64,000 nt of DNA from Methylophilaceae bacterium (GTDB lineage Bacteria; Pseudomonadota; Gammaproteobacteria; Burkholderiales; Methylophilaceae). The notes under the pieces are model-generated. The model worked only from the letters and a program-made list of their open reading frames with translations. It did not search any database and was not told the DNA's origin. The position numbers and the translations under genes were made by a program. The DNA is taken from positions 183,501-247,500 of the forward strand of contig JADHPM010000001.1 of assembly GCA_016778465.1 (NCBI GenBank). Direction: 5' to 3'. This document shows positions 10,013 through 19,249 of the stretch, piece after piece. Positions within the stretch are counted from its first letter, which is position 1. Each line of letters starts with the position of its first letter.

Positions 10013-10993
10013 TTATGCATGCCTGTCTTTTTTTAGTAAGTAATTTTGTAGATAATCTGTAACTCCCTGTTCTAAATTCATAAAATTATCTTTATAGTTT
10101 GCTTCACGAAGTTTATTTATGTTGGCTTGGGTAAAATATTGATATTTGTTTTCCAGATCAAGAGGCATAGCAATAAATTTTATGACTGAATTTGTCACAT
10201 TTAAGTTTTTAACAACAGCTTCAGCCAAGTTATAAAATGTTTGCGCTTTTCCAGTACCAATATTAAAAAGTCCATTAATCTGATTATTATTTAATAAATA
10301 CATAACACATTTCACAGCATCTTTAACATAGATAAAATCCCTAAGCTGCATCCCATCTTTATACTTAGGGTGCATACTTTTAAATAATCTAATTTCATTT
10401 TCTTTTTGAAATTGGTTAAATGCATGAAGAACAACACTTGCCATACGACCTTTGTGATATTCATTTGGCCCATAAACATTAAAAAACTTTAAGCCACACC
10501 ATTGTGGAGGAATTTTTTGTTTAGTAAGGACCTGACTTTCAACCCAACAGTCAAAAAAGTGTTTTGAATAACCATAAGCATTAAGTGGAGACAATTCATT
10601 AAGCTTACTAAAATCCTCATAACCATTTTCTCCACCACCATAGGTGGCTGCAGAACTTGCGTAAATGAAAGGTATTTTTTTCTCTGCACAGAAAGACCAC
10701 AATTTTTGGCTACAGCGAATATTATCAAATAATAGTTTATTGAAGTTATTTTCTGTTGTGCTACTGATAGCACCCATATGAATAATTGCATCAATTTTTT
10801 TTTGATCTTTTAGATAATCGAAAAGATTTTCTTTTTCAACGAACTCTAAGATTTTTCTTTTTGCAAAATTTTTTTCTTTGAGTGAATCGTTTAATTCATC
10901 TACGATGACTATATCTGTTACGTTGAGGTATGTATTGAGATGCCATGCAATGAGACTGCCAATCATTCCAGCACCACCAGTTAAAATAATCAT
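10013..10993 (-). CDS. hldD: ADP-L-glycero-D-manno-heptose 6-epimerase
   Basis: HldD epimerises ADP-D,D-heptose to ADP-L,D-heptose, completing the precursor made by HldE. The 326 aa protein is an extended short-chain dehydrogenase: the N-terminal Rossmann motif TGGAGMIGS binds NADP, and the YGYSK motif (YxxxK) near residue 140 supplies the catalytic pair. The RDFIYVKD motif is also typical. Its start overlaps the hemH stop by 4 nt, so the two are translationally coupled. Confidence 0.96.
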   Translation of the reverse strand: MIILTGGAGMIGSLIAWHLNTYLNVTDIVIVDELNDSLKEKNFAKRKILEFVEKENLFDYLKDQKKIDAIIHMGAISSTTENNFNKLLFDNIRCSQKLWSFCAEKKIPFIYASSAATYGGGENGYEDFSKLNELSPLNAYGYSKHFFDCWVESQVLTKQKIPPQWCGLKFFNVYGPNEYHKGRMASVVLHAFNQFQKENEIRLFKSMHPKYKDGMQLRDFIYVKDAVKCVMYLLNNNQINGLFNIGTGKAQTFYNLAEAVVKNLNVTNSVIKFIAMPLDLENKYQYFTQANINKLREANYKDNFMNLEQGVTDYLQNYLLKKDRHA

Positions 10994-12096
10994 AGCTGCT
11001 CTTTAATTTTTTGTGCTTGTTTTTTTGTAATTTCAGAGGCTTGCTTTTCTTTAGCGAGAGACCATTTTGGATCAATCCAACCATTGAGATGGGGATTTAT
11101 AATATTGACCATTGCCTCAATCCAGTTATCACTATCATTTAGCGCGGGGATATAATGATATTTGTTCCCACCATGCGTTTTGAAGATCTCTCGTCCCTCC
11201 ATATTTATTTCTTCAAGAGTTTCAAGACAATCACTAGAAAAGCCAGGGCAAATAACATGAACATTATCGGTTTTTTGCCTACCTAATTCTGAAATTACAT
11301 CTGAAAAATATGGCTTTAACCATTCTGCTCTGCCAAATCTCGATTGAAAGCAAACTTGGTATTCATTCTTTTTCAGTTTTAAACTCTCCGCTAATAGTCG
11401 TCCTGTTTTATGACATTCACAGTGATATGGATCTCCTTGCATTAATGATTTTTTTGGAACCCCATGGAAACTCATAATTAATTTTGTGGGACGACCGTTT
11501 TTTTCCCAAAAATTTAATACCGACTTTTTGAGTGCTTCAATATAGTCAGGATGATCGTGGTAGTGCTTGATAGTTCTAATTTCCGGAACATTTCTAGTTT
11601 TAACTAATACTTTAAAAAAACTATCCATGGCAGATGCTGAGGAAGATGCAGCATATTGAGGATACAACGGTATCAATAAAATTCGAGTGCAATTTTTTTC
11701 TTTTAATTTTTTGATTGCATTAGGCATAGAGGGATTCCCATAACTCATCGCTAATTCAAGTTCAACTGGCTGTTTAAATTTTTTCTTCAACTTAGCATGG
11801 AGTAAGTTTGTTTGCCTTTTGGCAAAAACCATTAAGGGGGAGCCTTCTTTAGTCCAAATTTGTTGATATTTTTTTGCCGATGCAGCAGGGCGAATGACAA
11901 GAATTATGCAATGCAAGATCCAGCACCAGATAAATCTTGGAATTTCTACTACTCGGCGATCCATGAGAAACTGGCCCAAGTACTTTCTCAATTCTTTGCT
12001 CTGGGGAGCGTCAGGCGTTCCAAGATTAGCTAAAATAATTCCGATTTTTGGCGCATCACCATGTTTATAATTTGGTTCTTCTTTATAATAATTCAT
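10990..12096 (-). CDS. hemH: Ferrochelatase
   Basis: This enzyme inserts Fe2+ into protoporphyrin IX, the last step of heme synthesis. It is 368 aa. The N-terminus carries ILANLGTPDAP, and the active-site His lies in MSFHGVPKKS; the CPGFSSDCLETLEEI signature follows near the C-terminus. Upstream hrcA ends 2 nt away and downstream hldD overlaps, giving an hrcA-hemH-hldD-hldE transcription unit that mixes functions, as is common in compact genomes. Confidence 0.97.
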   Translation of the reverse strand: MNYYKEEPNYKHGDAPKIGIILANLGTPDAPQSKELRKYLGQFLMDRRVVEIPRFIWCWILHCIILVIRPAASAKKYQQIWTKEGSPLMVFAKRQTNLLHAKLKKKFKQPVELELAMSYGNPSMPNAIKKLKEKNCTRILLIPLYPQYAASSSASAMDSFFKVLVKTRNVPEIRTIKHYHDHPDYIEALKKSVLNFWEKNGRPTKLIMSFHGVPKKSLMQGDPYHCECHKTGRLLAESLKLKKNEYQVCFQSRFGRAEWLKPYFSDVISELGRQKTDNVHVICPGFSSDCLETLEEINMEGREIFKTHGGNKYHYIPALNDSDNWIEAMVNIINPHLNGWIDPKWSLAKEKQASEITKKQAQKIKEQL

Positions 12097-12098
12097 AG

Positions 12099-13109
12099 TT
12101 ATTTAAATGAGTTTCCTAACAATTTAGCCGTAATATCAACGATTGGTATAATACGTTCGTAGGCCATACGAGTAGGGCCAATCACACCAAGCATTCCTAA
12201 TAGTTCACCATTTGCATGATATGGCGCTGTAACCACGCTACATTCATCCAAAGCATGATAACCAGATTCTTCCCCAATAAAGATATTTATACCATTTGCA
12301 TCGTTACTTTTTTCAAGGAGATCTAACAGGGCAGAGCGTCTTTCAAAAATTTCAACAATTTTTTTTATACTCGATATGTTTTGACTGAGCTCAGCATTCT
12401 CTAAAAGTTTTCTTTGCCCTGACATAACAATACTCTCAATTTCATCCCCCTCAGTTGAAGTATCAATAGCTGCTGTCATTAATTGCATAATATCAGAGCG
12501 CAAAGTTTTTAATTCTCTAATTAAAATCTCTTTTGCTTCCGCAATAGTATGCCCTTCAAAATGACGATTAAAATAATTCGATGATTCAATTAATAAATTT
12601 TTTGTGTAGCTTTTGCTTGTATGTATAACGCGGTTCTGAACTCTGCCATCATCAGTTACAACAATGAGTAATAATTTTTTTTCGGACAAGTTCAGAAATT
12701 CAATATGCTTAAATTTGATCTTCTTGGCCTTTGGGAGCATAACGACACCTGCAAATTTTGTTAAATCAGATAATGAGTTTGCTACTGAGGTGATCAAATG
12801 CTTATTATCAGACATGTTAAATTGTTTTTTTAGATTATCAATCTCTCTTGGGTCAAGCGATTGTACCGTAACTAAACTATCCACAAAGAAACGATAGCCC
12901 TTATGAGTAGGCACCCTGCCTGCAGAGGTATGTGGACTTGCAATAAATCCAGCTTCCTCTAAATCTCGCATGATATTACGAATTGTTGCTGAGCTTACCT
13001 CGAGTTCAGATGAAGCTGATAACGTTTTAGATCCTACAGGCTGACCATCAGACACATGAAGTTTGACTAATGTTTCAAGCAGTGATTGAGCGCGTTTATC
13101 TAATTCCAT
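12099..13109 (-). CDS. hrcA: Heat-inducible transcription repressor HrcA
   Basis: HrcA represses chaperone operons by binding CIRCE elements. The 336 aa protein has an N-terminal winged helix (KTLSASSELEVSSATIRNIMRDLEEAGFI region split over residues 24-55, followed by SAGRVPTHKGYRFFVD) and the C-terminal GVIGPTRMAYERII signature. No CIRCE element was found upstream of hrcA itself, grpE or htpG in this window, so its targets (probably groESL) lie elsewhere. It diverges from nadK across a 99-nt gap. Confidence 0.96.
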   Translation of the reverse strand: MELDKRAQSLLETLVKLHVSDGQPVGSKTLSASSELEVSSATIRNIMRDLEEAGFIASPHTSAGRVPTHKGYRFFVDSLVTVQSLDPREIDNLKKQFNMSDNKHLITSVANSLSDLTKFAGVVMLPKAKKIKFKHIEFLNLSEKKLLLIVVTDDGRVQNRVIHTSKSYTKNLLIESSNYFNRHFEGHTIAEAKEILIRELKTLRSDIMQLMTAAIDTSTEGDEIESIVMSGQRKLLENAELSQNISSIKKIVEIFERRSALLDLLEKSNDANGINIFIGEESGYHALDECSVVTAPYHANGELLGMLGVIGPTRMAYERIIPIVDITAKLLGNSFK

Positions 13110-13208
13110 GATTAATAAATTAGTTTATTTGTGGTTGTTTGCATTAAAATGTGTTCTTAAAACCATTTTACTTATTCGAAGCTAATATAGCTAGATTTAT
13201 CAAAACAA

Positions 13209-14075
13209 ATGAAATCATTTAAAAAGATCGCAGTTATTGGAAAATATTCCTCAATTGAGGGCTCTAGCGATGTTCGTGAGCAATTAAATATACTCATTAG
13301 TCACTTGCAACAAAAGGGCTTTGATTTAGTTCTAGAAAATAAAACTCAACAACAGTTTAAATTTGACAACATGCCATCTATGTCACTTAAAGAGATAAGG
13401 ACTGAGGTCGATTTAGCAATTGTTGTTGGTGGTGATGGGACGATGCTTGGAGTTGCTCGTTCAATTTTCGATACCGGCATACCTTTGATAGGAATCAATC
13501 AAGGTCGCTTTGGGTTTTTAGCTGATTTAAATATTGACAGCATGATAAGTCATGTGGATTTAATTTTAAATGGTAATTTCATTGAAGATAAACGCATACT
13601 TTTGCAAGCTAATATTATGCGCGACGATAAAAATATCTATGACTCATTTGCATTAAATGATGTAGTTATAAAAAGTGGTATTCGTTTGATTGAGTTAGAA
13701 ATTTTCATCAACAATGCATTTGTACATCGGCAACGCTCGGATGGTGTTATTGTAAGTACCCCTACGGGAGCAACAGCATATGCATTGTCTGCCGGAGGAC
13801 CAATCTTACACCCTCAATTAAATGCTATGTCTATCGTGCCAATAAATCCTCATACTCTCAGTAATCGTCCAATTGCGGTTGATGGGGAGAGTTTAATTGA
13901 GATTAAAATTATTCATCTCGATGAGGCATATGTAAATATTGATGGTCAGATAAAGTTCCCACTTGATTTGAGGGATATTATTAGTGTAAAAAAATCAAAT
14001 CAATCTATTTCAATTCTGCATCCCAAAGATTATTGTTATTTTGAGATGTTAAGAAATAAATTAAATTGGGGTTAA
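13209..14075 (+). CDS. nadK: NAD kinase
   Basis: NadK phosphorylates NAD to NADP. It is 288 aa with the catalytic GGDGTMLGVAR motif (about residues 74-84), the GINQGRFGFLADL motif and the C-terminal DGVIVSTPTGATAYALSAGGPI signature. The neighbour recN follows 10 nt later, a pairing common in proteobacteria. No unusual features. Confidence 0.97.
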   Translation: MKSFKKIAVIGKYSSIEGSSDVREQLNILISHLQQKGFDLVLENKTQQQFKFDNMPSMSLKEIRTEVDLAIVVGGDGTMLGVARSIFDTGIPLIGINQGRFGFLADLNIDSMISHVDLILNGNFIEDKRILLQANIMRDDKNIYDSFALNDVVIKSGIRLIELEIFINNAFVHRQRSDGVIVSTPTGATAYALSAGGPILHPQLNAMSIVPINPHTLSNRPIAVDGESLIEIKIIHLDEAYVNIDGQIKFPLDLRDIISVKKSNQSISILHPKDYCYFEMLRNKLNWG

Positions 14076-14085
14076 AAAGAATTTT

Positions 14086-15741
14086 ATGCTTGAGAGTTTA
14101 ACAATAAAAGATTTTATTATTGTTGATGAATTGGAAGTAAGTTTAAAAACAGGTTTTTCTGTGCTTACCGGTGAGACAGGTGCAGGTAAGTCAATTTTGA
14201 TTGATGCTTTATCGTTATGTTTGGGGCAAAGAAGTGACCCTAGCTTGGTTAGAAAAAATAAAGAAAAAGCGGATATCATCGCAACCTTTAATATTGAAAA
14301 AAATGCATCAATTAAATCGTGGTTGCAAGAAAAAGATTTATTAAGTGATGAATACTTGATTTTAAGAAGAGTCATTCAGGCTGATGGAAAATCAAAGGCA
14401 TTTATAAATGGAGTTCCAACTATTCTGTCAGATTTAAAATCTGTTGGTGAGCAATTAGTTGATATTTATAGTCAGAACTTTCATTACTCGTTATTAAAGC
14501 CAAGCTCACAAAGAGATATTCTTGATAATTTTGCCAACACAAAAAAACTTGCAGAAGAGGTCGCACAAAAATTTAATGTTTGGCATCAAATTTCTATCGA
14601 GCATGAGAGGTTTCTTGAAAATCAAACCAGTTATCTGAACGAGCTTCAAGAGTTAGAGCAAAAAGATAAGGAATATGAGCTGCTTGAGTTTTCTCTAAAG
14701 GAATGGGAACAAATTCAGTCCCAACATAAAATGATGTCAAATAGCTCGGAATTAATTCATGGAATAAAAGAGGCTCTTAACATTATTGAAAATGATAGTG
14801 CTCTGTCAATTCGACAGCAGTTGAATCAACTTAAAAACTCGTTGTATTCTTTAACAAAATTTGATGCAGAAATCCAACAGATGCTTAAAACTGTTGAATC
14901 ACTTGCTATTGAACTCGTTGAGCTTGAAAAAGATCTCGAGCATCGTCTCCATGTGATTGATATCAATGAAAGTGACAAAGTTTTAATTGAAAATAAGTTA
15001 AAAAATACTTTTGATTTTTTAAGAAAATACAATATCAGTGCCGATAGTCTTGAAGAGTATTCTATTGGCTGGAAAGAAAGAATAACTTTTTTAAGGAATC
15101 TCACGCAACAATCCAATTTAGAGGCTTCGCAAAAAGAGGCAAGAGTTGCATTTGATAATTTAGCAAAATTATTAACCGAAAAAAGAAGTGATGCAGCATT
15201 AAAATTAAGCCAACAAATTACTGAGCGATTGAATAGTCTCTCTTTCGAGGGGGCAAAATTCGAGGTTACACTAACCCCATGCGAACCCACAAGTTATGGT
15301 AATGAGAAGATCGACTTTCTAATCGCAACTTACAAAGGGGCTGATTTGAGGCCGATAGGCAAGGTTGCGTCGGGTGGTGAATTATCAAGAATAAGTTTAG
15401 CAATTCGAGTTTCATCTATTAGTGACTCGGATGTACCTGTCATGATTTTTGACGAAGTTGATGTTGGTATTGGTGGCGGGGTAGCAGAAACAATCGGTTT
15501 GTTACTCAAATCACTTGGGCAGACAAAAGATAAACAAGTTTTTGTAATCACACATTTACCCCAAGTTGCTGCGCAATCGAGAAATCACTATAAAGTGCTA
15601 AAGTCCGTTAAAAATAATGAGGCCATAAGCCATATACAATTCTTAGATGATGATTTACGTGTTAAGGAGCTGGCAAGAATGTTGGGAGGTATTGAAATCT
15701 CTGACAAAACTCTTGCACATGCAAGAGAGCTATTAGGCTAA
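14086..15741 (+). CDS. recN: DNA repair protein RecN
   Basis: This SMC-like ATPase acts in double-strand break repair. The 551 aa protein has the N-terminal Walker A GETGAGKS (about residues 29-36), long coiled-coil arms (roughly 160-360), and the C-terminal ABC signature VASGGELSRISLAIR with Walker B VMIFDEVDVGIGG. The stop TAA overlaps the convergent fur stop in the tetranucleotide CTAA. No LexA box was recognised upstream. Confidence 0.97.
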   Translation: MLESLTIKDFIIVDELEVSLKTGFSVLTGETGAGKSILIDALSLCLGQRSDPSLVRKNKEKADIIATFNIEKNASIKSWLQEKDLLSDEYLILRRVIQADGKSKAFINGVPTILSDLKSVGEQLVDIYSQNFHYSLLKPSSQRDILDNFANTKKLAEEVAQKFNVWHQISIEHERFLENQTSYLNELQELEQKDKEYELLEFSLKEWEQIQSQHKMMSNSSELIHGIKEALNIIENDSALSIRQQLNQLKNSLYSLTKFDAEIQQMLKTVESLAIELVELEKDLEHRLHVIDINESDKVLIENKLKNTFDFLRKYNISADSLEEYSIGWKERITFLRNLTQQSNLEASQKEARVAFDNLAKLLTEKRSDAALKLSQQITERLNSLSFEGAKFEVTLTPCEPTSYGNEKIDFLIATYKGADLRPIGKVASGGELSRISLAIRVSSISDSDVPVMIFDEVDVGIGGGVAETIGLLLKSLGQTKDKQVFVITHLPQVAAQSRNHYKVLKSVKNNEAISHIQFLDDDLRVKELARMLGGIEISDKTLAHARELLG

Positions 15742-16166
15742 TCTTTTCTTCGGGGACATGGCTTTTGTTTGCAGTCTGCATAAATATAGAGTGAGTGCTC
15801 TATAATTTGAAATCCTTTATCTTGGGCCACGATTTTTTGTCTTTTTTCAATTTCATCGTCACAAAATTCTTCTACGTGACCACATTGTAAGCACACAATA
15901 TGATCATGATGTGATTGTTCATTTAATTCATAAACAGCTTTCCCACTCTCAAAATGATGACGAATTAAGAGTCCTGCTTGTTCAAATTGGGTCAAAACTC
16001 GATAAATGGTTGCTAGGCCAACTTCTTCTCCCGAGTTAAGAATAATTTTATAGATATCTTCAGCAGAAAGATGTTCCTCCCGATTACTTTCAAAAATATT
16101 AAGCACTTTTATTCTTGGAAGCGTAGCTTTTAAACCGGTTTTTTTTAAATCAACATGTTCTTCCAT
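15738..16166 (-). CDS. fur: Ferric uptake regulator Fur
   Basis: Fur is the Fe2+-dependent repressor of iron uptake. The 142 aa protein has the N-terminal winged helix (KTGLKATLPRIKVLNIF; GLATIYRVLTQFEQAGL) and the dimerisation domain with the metal motif HHDHIVCLQCGHVEEF, plus a C-terminal cysteine pair (CKQKPC). It is divergent from bamE, with a 72-nt intergenic region; the fur-bamE pair is conserved in betaproteobacteria. Confidence 0.97.
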   Translation of the reverse strand: MEEHVDLKKTGLKATLPRIKVLNIFESNREEHLSAEDIYKIILNSGEEVGLATIYRVLTQFEQAGLLIRHHFESGKAVYELNEQSHHDHIVCLQCGHVEEFCDDEIEKRQKIVAQDKGFQIIEHSLYIYADCKQKPCPRRKD

Positions 16167-16238
16167 AGCATGTAATTCCCTTTATAACTGAATTACTCAC
16201 ATGGTATATTATCGTTGTTTCCAAATAAAGCTTATTTC

Positions 16239-17192
16239 ATGCGTTTTTCTATATTTTTCATCTTGTCTTTATTGATAGCATGTACTCCAATTCAGGATTC
16301 AAGCCTCATTTATAGGCATGATATTCAGCAGGGAAATGAAATTGATACACAAATGCTATTGCAGTTAAAACCGGATATGACAAAAGCCCAAGTTAAATTT
16401 ATTCTTGGCACCCCCTTGATTCAGGATAGTTTCCATAAAAACCGCTGGGATTATATTTTTGTCCTCATTAAAAATGGCAAAAAAGTGGAAAGACGACACG
16501 TTATTCTTAATTTTGAGAAGGATCTTTTGAAGAGTATTACTGGAGAAGTTATTCCTAGCCAAGGTGGTAATGAGAATACCCAATCTGAAACTAAAGTCAT
16601 TGAGGTTGATAATTCGGTCAATAAAAAGGACGATGAAAGCTGGATTGATAATCTGAAGTTTTGGGAAGACGATGAATCTGAAATACTCGAGGAAAAAACA
16701 ATCAAATCGCCTGAAAAGGTAAGACAAGTAGATTCAGAGCCAAAATTAGAGAGCCCCCAACAACCTCAAAAAATTAATGCTGAAGATACCCGTAACACCA
16801 TACCAACAAAGGAAAAAACTATCTTGGAGGAACGTCAATTTATTGAGGATAGTGAGACAAAGGCAATTGATAAAAATAATGTCATGCCAGAGGGCATAAA
16901 ACAACAACAAGATGAGAAAAATCTTCAATTTAATGAGCCTGCAAAAAACATAGAGCAAGATTATGTTAATGAAACGTTTGAGATTAATTCCGAAGAATCA
17001 ATTAATCAAAATATTCAACAAGATTTACTTGAAGATATTGGAGGGGAAAAAGAATTCCCTGCAGAGGAAAAAGCTGGAACGGAATCTAATCCAGAGATAG
17101 TAAATGAGGAAACTAAAAGCGATATAATAGAAACGAAAGAGGAAAATAGTGAAGAATATTTCGATCAACTACTTGAGAAAATTGGTTTTTAG
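16239..17192 (+). CDS. bamE: Outer membrane assembly lipoprotein BamE with long acidic C-terminal tail
   Basis: BamE is a lipoprotein of the BAM complex. The ATG at 16239 gives a compact signal sequence ending in the lipobox LIAC, so the start is placed there rather than at the TTG 24 nt upstream. Residues about 35-105 form the SmpA/OmlA domain (MTKAQVKFILGTPLIQD; NRWDYIFVLIKNGK). After that the protein continues for about 200 residues of Glu/Lys/Asn/Gln-rich low-complexity sequence, so it is much longer than the usual 110-170 aa. dapB follows 2 nt downstream. Confidence 0.88.
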   Translation: MRFSIFFILSLLIACTPIQDSSLIYRHDIQQGNEIDTQMLLQLKPDMTKAQVKFILGTPLIQDSFHKNRWDYIFVLIKNGKKVERRHVILNFEKDLLKSITGEVIPSQGGNENTQSETKVIEVDNSVNKKDDESWIDNLKFWEDDESEILEEKTIKSPEKVRQVDSEPKLESPQQPQKINAEDTRNTIPTKEKTILEERQFIEDSETKAIDKNNVMPEGIKQQQDEKNLQFNEPAKNIEQDYVNETFEINSEESINQNIQQDLLEDIGGEKEFPAEEKAGTESNPEIVNEETKSDIIETKEENSEEYFDQLLEKIGF

Positions 17193-17194
17193 TT

Positions 17195-18004
17195 ATGGAT
17201 AAAAAGTTAAAGGTTATTGTTGTAGGGGCTACGGGAAAAATGGGCCAAACACTGATTAATGAAATTGTAAGTGATGAAAGCCTTCATCTTTTGGGTGCGG
17301 TTGAGCATCCAAATTGCTCCAATATCGGTCGAGATGCTGGAGAAAAATTAGGTCTTCAAACCAACGTTAATATTTCTGCAGAATTAGAAAAAATTACAAA
17401 AGCGGATGTCCTTATTGATTTTACAAGGCCAGAAGCAAGTATCGATTACTTAAATTTTTGTATCAAATCGAACACAAGTTATGTGTTGGGGACAACTGGT
17501 TTTAATGAGGAACAAAAAAAAATTATAAAAAATGCCAGTGAAAAAATTGCTATTTGTTTTGCTCCAAATATGAGTGTCGGAGTTAATTTACTCATAGCTT
17601 TGGTTGAGCAAGCTGCCTCTATTTTAGAGCACGATTTTGATATTGAAATTATTGAAGCCCATCACCGTTCCAAGGTTGATGCCCCTTCGGGAACTGCCTT
17701 GAGGTTGGGTGAGGCTGTCGCGCAGGCAACAAAGAGAAATTTGAAACAAAATGGGGTTTTCCATCGTGAGGGTAATATGCCACCAAGGAACATTTCGGAT
17801 ATTGGTTTTTCCACAATACGTGGAGGGGACATTGTTGGCGACCATACTGTTTTATTCGCGGGTGAGGGTGAGAGAATTGAGCTAACTCATAAGGCAAGCA
17901 ATCGCTCAACTTTTGCTAAAGGAGCATTACGTGCATCTAAATTTATATCAAAATATGATCATGGACTTTTTGATATGGCAGATGTTTTAGCTATACGTAA
18001 ATAA
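17195..18004 (+). CDS. dapB: 4-hydroxy-tetrahydrodipicolinate reductase
   Basis: DapB catalyses the NAD(P)H-dependent reduction step leading to lysine and diaminopimelate for peptidoglycan. It is 269 aa, with the Rossmann motif VVGATGKMGQ at the N-terminus, the catalytic region EAHHRSKVDAPSGTALRLGE near 157, and the C-terminal ELTHKASNRSTFAKGAL signature. It begins 2 nt after bamE and is followed by the carAB promoter and leader. Confidence 0.97.
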   Translation: MDKKLKVIVVGATGKMGQTLINEIVSDESLHLLGAVEHPNCSNIGRDAGEKLGLQTNVNISAELEKITKADVLIDFTRPEASIDYLNFCIKSNTSYVLGTTGFNEEQKKIIKNASEKIAICFAPNMSVGVNLLIALVEQAASILEHDFDIEIIEAHHRSKVDAPSGTALRLGEAVAQATKRNLKQNGVFHREGNMPPRNISDIGFSTIRGGDIVGDHTVLFAGEGERIELTHKASNRSTFAKGALRASKFISKYDHGLFDMADVLAIRK

Positions 18005-18017
18005 AAATAATTATGAA

Positions 18018-18046
18018 TTGCCCATGTGGAGGCAATGATTTATAAT
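18018..18046 (+). promoter_or_regulatory. Predicted sigma-70 promoter of carAB
   Basis: TTGCCC (18018-18023), 17 nt and an exact TATAAT (18041-18046) lie 73 nt before the carA start. Transcription would begin near 18053, at the foot of the hairpin at 18055-18078. Confidence 0.6.
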
Positions 18047-18054
18047 TCACGATG

Positions 18055-18084
18055 AACGGGAGGATTTATCCACCCGTTTGTTTT
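18055..18084 (+). terminator. Hairpin and T-tract at the 5' end of the carAB leader (attenuator or dapB terminator)
   Basis: Arms AACGGG and CCCGTT enclose an A-A mismatch and an inner GGA/TCC stem with a TTTA loop; TTTGTTTT follows. This is an intrinsic-terminator layout. Because the predicted carAB start point lies just before it, it may act as an attenuator or 5' stabiliser of the carAB mRNA as well as ending dapB transcripts. Confidence 0.6.
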
Positions 18085-18118
18085 ATCTAGCGATAACTAT
18101 CTCAGGAGTCATTTTTTT

Positions 18119-19249
18119 TTGCATCAAAAGCCTGCCATATTAGTGCTTGCAGACGGGACAGAGTTTCGGGGAAAGTCAATTGGGGCAGACGGAAAGACAA
18201 TAGGTGAAGTAGTTTTTAATACATCTATGACGGGTTATCAAGAGATTTTAACGGATCCTTCTTATTCACAACAAATAGTTTGCTTAACTTATCCTCACAT
18301 CGGCAATACTGGTATAAATTTTGAGGATGTAGAATCAAATAGCGTTTATGTCAATGGCCTTATTATTCGAGACCTTTCCCTCACCAATTCTAATTTTAGA
18401 AGTGAAGCAGATTTATCTAGTTATTTAGTGCAAAAAGATATTGTTGCAATTGCGGATATTGACACTAGGCAACTTACAAAATATATCCGTGAAAAAGGCG
18501 CGCAAGCTGGGTGTATCTCAACTGAACTTAATAAACAAGATGCATTAAAAAACGCCAAAAGTTTTCCTGGTTTAACGGGGATGGATTTAGCTAAAATCGT
18601 TTCAACAAACAAAAAATATTCATTTGATGAAGGGGAATGGTCGTTAGGGCATGGTTTTACCAACATTGATAAAGCATTTTTTCATGTTGTTGCTTACGAT
18701 TATGGGGTTAAAAAAAATATTCTAAGAATGTTGGTTTCAAGAGGTTGTCGTGTCACAGTTGTTCCTGCAAATACTGATTCAAAAGAAATAATGAAATTAA
18801 ATCCAGACGGTATTTTTCTATCAAATGGACCGGGTGATCCAGAGCCATGTGACTATGCGATCAAAAATATTCAAGATTTTCTTGAAATTGGCATACCTAT
18901 CTTTGGTATATGTCTTGGCCATCAATTACTTGCATTGGCAGCAGGTGCTTCAACAAAAAAAATGAAATTTGGGCATCATGGAGCAAATCATCCTGTGCAG
19001 GACTTATTGAATCAAAAAGTATTTATTACAAGTCAAAATCATGGATTCACTGTCGATGAAGAGTTACCAAAACAAATAAAGGTAACTCATAGATCTTTGT
19101 TCGATGGCACAATTCAGGGTATTGAAATTGTTGACAAACCTGCTTTTAGTTTTCAAGGACATCCCGAAGCAAGTCCCGGGCCTCATGAAATGAGTTATCT
19201 CTTTGATAGATTTATAAAAACAATGTCAGCTAATAAAGATCAAGTATGA
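18119..19249 (+). CDS. carA: Carbamoyl-phosphate synthase small subunit
   Basis: CarA is the glutamine amidotransferase subunit that feeds ammonia to CarB for arginine and pyrimidine synthesis. The 376 aa protein has the N-terminal domain ([20 protein letters not shown]) and a class I amidotransferase domain with the nucleophile Cys in [15 protein letters not shown] and the [10 protein letters not shown] catalytic His/Glu. The start is a TTG with AGGAG 10 nt upstream, as in E. coli carA, which also uses UUG. It overlaps carB by 4 nt (ATGA). Confidence 0.97.
   Translation: MHQKPAILVLADGTEFRGKSIGADGKTIGEVVFNTSMTGYQEILTDPSYSQQIVCLTYPHIGNTGINFEDVESNSVYVNGLIIRDLSLTNSNFRSEADLSSYLVQKDIVAIADIDTRQLTKYIREKGAQAGCISTELNKQDALKNAKSFPGLTGMDLAKIVSTNKKYSFDEGEWSLGHGFTNIDKAFFHVVAYDYGVKKNILRMLVSRGCRVTVVPANTDSKEIMKLNPDGIFLSNGPGDPEPCDYAIKNIQDFLEIGIPIFGICLGHQLLALAAGASTKKMKFGHHGANHPVQDLLNQKVFITSQNHGFTVDEELPKQIKVTHRSLFDGTIQGIEIVDKPAFSFQGHPEASPGPHEMSYLFDRFIKTMSANKDQV

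Noticed and set aside
13110..13208. CIRCE element in the hrcA-nadK gap
   Set aside because: The TTAGCACTC / GAGTGCTAA pair is absent; only AT-rich sequence is seen.
14826..15290. 154-aa minus-strand ORF opposite recN
   Set aside because: It is antisense to the RecN coiled-coil/ATPase region and Ser/Phe-rich as expected for a shadow frame.
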